Source: Devosia crocina (lineage in GTDB: Bacteria; Pseudomonadota; Alphaproteobacteria; Rhizobiales; Devosiaceae). Taken from it: a DNA stretch of 64,000 bases. Shown here piece by piece: positions 62,088 through 64,000 of this stretch. Numbering within the stretch: position 1 is the first letter of the stretch; each line of letters starts with the position of its first letter. The translations under genes were made by a program, and so were the position numbers. The stretch lies in the NCBI RefSeq assembly GCF_900116545.1, contig NZ_FPCK01000002.1:124001-188000 (forward strand). Reading direction: 5' to 3'. A model generated the notes under the pieces. It did no database searches. It saw only the letters and a program-made list of their open reading frames with translations, and was not told the origin of the DNA.

Positions 62088-62837
62088 TCAGGGCTGCGCC
62101 GCAGGTGCTGCTTCATCGCCATCGACAAGGGCGTCAATGGCATCTGCGGCGACTTCGGCGTCGGTTGTGGTGTCTTCGACAATCAATCCGGCCGAGGTCA
62201 TCTGCGCAAGGTAGAAGGCGACGCGATTGCGAATGCCTTCCTGGGCCAAGGGATCGTTAAGCACGTCTTCGAAGCTGGTCCTGGCGGCTTCGTTGTCGCC
62301 CGCCTTGAACTGAGCGAGGCCGATCAGCTCGCGCGCGACCCTGCGCATGGGATTGTCGTCCGAGGCGATGGTGCCGATGCGCGATTCGACGTCAGCCAGG
62401 GTTCCGGTATCGACGAGGATCCGCGCTGACTGCAAGAGGGCCAGCTCGCGCAGGCGCACATTGGATTGATCATTGGCGAGGGCATCGTATGCGGCCACTG
62501 CGCCTTCGGTGTCGCCCTGACGGGCGAGAAGCGAGGCCTTGGCAAATTCAGCCAGAACTGGATAACCGCCGGAGCCATCAGCTGCGAGAGCATCGAACTC
62601 GGCCTGGGCGGCGGCAAGATCATCGCCGTCGGCCGTCTGGAGCGCGGCATAAAGTTCATCGGAAGAGCGGGCAGCCTGGGAGGAGGCATACCAGGACCAG
62701 CCTTCGTTGACAGCGACAACGGCGACAATGGCCACAGCCGCGCCAATGACGAAGGGGCCGACGCGACGCCAAAGGGCGCGCATGCGGTCGGAGCGGAGCT
62801 CCTCGTCAACTTCGCGGAAAATATTGTCCTCGGCCAT
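62088..62837 (-). CDS. YfgM-like tetratricopeptide repeat membrane protein
   Basis: A 249-aa protein. A short cytoplasmic N-terminus ([20 protein letters not shown]) precedes one TM helix (about 27-44, [20 protein letters not shown]). A periplasmic helical-repeat domain of about 180 residues of TPR type follows ([16 protein letters not shown], then [17 protein letters not shown]). YfgM of E. coli is an ancillary SecYEG/periplasmic chaperone partner encoded next to bamB and der. Position just upstream of der supports the assignment. The C-terminus is Asp/Ala-rich. Confidence 0.85.
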   Translation of the reverse strand: MAEDNIFREVDEELRSDRMRALWRRVGPFVIGAAVAIVAVVAVNEGWSWYASSQAARSSDELYAALQTADGDDLAAAQAEFDALAADGSGGYPVLAEFAKASLLARQGDTEGAVAAYDALANDQSNVRLRELALLQSARILVDTGTLADVESRIGTIASDDNPMRRVARELIGLAQFKAGDNEAARTSFEDVLNDPLAQEGIRNRVAFYLAQMTSAGLIVEDTTTDAEVAADAIDALVDGDEAAPAAQP

Positions 62838-63026
62838 CTCGTTCTCTTGTCACGTGCGGTTTGCGCGCGTGTTTAGCACGTGGCCTATGGAATGCAAATT
62901 GCGGGCGGGGAGCAAAGGCTCGTTAACCCCACCACGAATTCAGGTCTTTGAGCGCGTTCATTTATCCCAATCTAACTAGAGACCGAGAAGGGGATGTGGT
63001 TTGAGCGAGCTGCGCCAAGTGCCGTC

Positions 63027-63482
63027 ATGACCAAGGCAACATATCCAGGAAGTGCCTGCACCCCTATCGAGCTTGTGAACTTGGCTGTTGAATTCGAGAC
63101 AGCGGCGATGGAGGTTCTCAAGAATTATAAGCACGGTCGCACGATCTCTGCTGCGCCGTTCCGGCTGCTGTGCATCCATGCCATAGAGCTTTATCTCAAT
63201 GCATTCCTGCGCCAGTGCGGCGAACCTTCATCTGACATTCGCAGCTTGCAGCATAATCTGTCGGCTAGACTAGCGCTAACGGACAAGCACGGCCTAGTGC
63301 TGAAAGCCAAGACTAAGCAGCACCTCGAAAGCATGTCCACGAACCGCGAATATCTCACCAGCCGCTATGCGCCGGATGCTCAAATGCTCTCGCAGTTGAA
63401 CCGCCTTCAGGCGACGCTTCTGGAAGTCCGGGGTAAAGTGACTAGCCGGCTAAAGCGAGCCGGCCAGATCCTCGACGCCTAG
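63027..63482 (+). CDS. Hypothetical helical protein, HEPN-like outline
   Basis: About 151 aa, all-helical and soluble. The pattern PIELVNLAVEFETAAMEVLK, then APFRLLCIHAIELYLNAFLRQ, then LQHNLSARLALTDKHGLVLK resembles small HEPN-fold proteins, in which the middle helix with a conserved His/Glu contacts nucleotides or RNA. The characteristic RxxxxxH motif is not seen, so an RNase role is not supported. The codon use and base composition are less GC-rich than the neighbours, suggesting recent transfer. ATG 63027 is a tentative start; ATG 62994 has AAGGGG too close to be ideal. Placed alone between the YfgM-like gene and guaA. Confidence 0.55.
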   Translation: MTKATYPGSACTPIELVNLAVEFETAAMEVLKNYKHGRTISAAPFRLLCIHAIELYLNAFLRQCGEPSSDIRSLQHNLSARLALTDKHGLVLKAKTKQHLESMSTNREYLTSRYAPDAQMLSQLNRLQATLLEVRGKVTSRLKRAGQILDA

Positions 63483-63498
63483 TGAGCGCCTCGCGTGG

Positions 63499-64000
63499 TT
63501 ACTCCCACTCGATCGTGCCGGGCGGCTTGCTGGTGACGTCGTAGACCACACGGTTGATGCCGCGCACTTCGTTGATGATGCGGGTGGCTGTCCTGCCGAG
63601 AAAGTTCATGTCGAACTGGTAGAAATCGGCGGTCATGCCATCGACCGAAGTAACGGCGCGCAGGGCGCAGACAAATTCATAGGTACGGCCATCGCCCATG
63701 ACGCCGACGGTCTGGACCGGAAGCAGGACGGCAAAGGCCTGCCAGATCTTGTCATATTGGCCCGACTTGCGGATCTCATCGAGATAGATGGCGTCGGCCT
63801 GGCGCAGGATGTCGAGTTTTTCAGGCGTGATGCCGCCGGGGCAGCGGATGGCGAGGCCCGGGCCTGGGAAGGGGTGGCGTCCGATAAAGCTGTCCGGAAT
63901 GCCGAGTTCACGGCCAAGGACGCGCACTTCGTCCTTGAAGAGTTCGCGTAGCGGCTCGACGAGCTGCATATTCATGCGCTCGGGCAGCCCACCGACGTTG
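63499..64000 (-). CDS. guaA: GMP synthase [glutamine-hydrolyzing], C-terminal part (5' end off window)
   Basis: The last 167 residues of GuaA: the ATP-pyrophosphatase domain end ([20 protein letters not shown], the PFPGPGL XMP-binding motif) and the dimerisation domain ending [16 protein letters not shown] synthase converts XMP to GMP with ammonia from glutamine. The frame is open through the right edge (the residues before the first visible Met read NVGGLPER), so the N-terminal glutaminase domain is outside. Intact as far as seen. Confidence 0.96.
   Translation of the reverse strand, partial: NVGGLPERMNMQLVEPLRELFKDEVRVLGRELGIPDSFIGRHPFPGPGLAIRCPGGITPEKLDILRQADAIYLDEIRKSGQYDKIWQAFAVLLPVQTVGVMGDGRTYEFVCALRAVTSVDGMTADFYQFDMNFLGRTATRIINEVRGINRVVYDVTSKPPGTIEWE

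Overview
The window is GC-rich bacterial chromosome with dense coding, short operons and frequent 4-bp stop/start overlaps. Gene content and order point to an alphaproteobacterium of the Hyphomicrobiales (Rhizobiales), plausibly Devosia, Pelagibacterium or a relative. The evidence is the block lptF-lptG-lptD-surA-pdxA-rsmA, the block fabD-fabG-acpP-fabF-mltG-yicC-gmk, S6 with an Arg/Gly-rich tail, L9 with an acidic tail, and rhizobial-type alpha-galactoside uptake genes. The placement is inferred from synteny and protein style, not from a database search.

Left part (1-30 kb), mostly accessory metabolism. It opens with a TauE/SafE permease cut by the window edge, a glyoxalase-related protein, a glutathione S-transferase, a DUF2147 protein and tRNA-Ser(GCT). 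From 3.2 to 14.2 kb lies an alpha-galactoside locus: two GH4 glycosidases, a complete oligopeptide-type ABC transporter (binding protein, two permeases, fused double ATPase) and two AraC-family regulators, each divergent from the genes it probably controls. From 14.5 to 21.2 kb a DctB/DctD-like two-component pair precedes a TAXI-type TRAP transporter (binding protein plus fused permease). Then come a molybdopterin oxidoreductase, a small membrane protein, a divergent MFS exporter/MarR pair with a visible operator, a DbpA-type DEAD-box helicase, a triple 87-bp tandem repeat, ndk and a small secreted protein.

Right part (30-64 kb), mostly core genes: an ABC-F ATPase, a DUF4344 metallopeptidase, holC, LPS transport (lptF, lptG, lptD), a SurA-like protein, pdxA, rsmA, gmk, yicC, mltG, the fatty-acid synthesis cluster, ribosomal genes rpsF-rpsR-rplI, dnaB, alr, radA, cvpA, purF, an SDR, a CNNM/CorC protein, der with a YfgM-like partner, a HEPN-like orphan and the 3' part of guaA.

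Points of interest: a vapBC toxin-antitoxin pair whose toxin is broken by a single-base frameshift while the antitoxin is intact; two ~120-bp palindromic, MITE-like elements with related cores in opposite orientation; the 87-bp tandem repeat; a large imperfect inverted repeat between rpsR and rplI; and a GAFPGA (not GAFTGA) loop in the DctD-like regulator, next to a TRAP promoter region with a dyad but no visible -24/-12 element. I found no CRISPR array, prophage, integrase or insertion sequence, and nothing that can be called with confidence a new multi-gene system.
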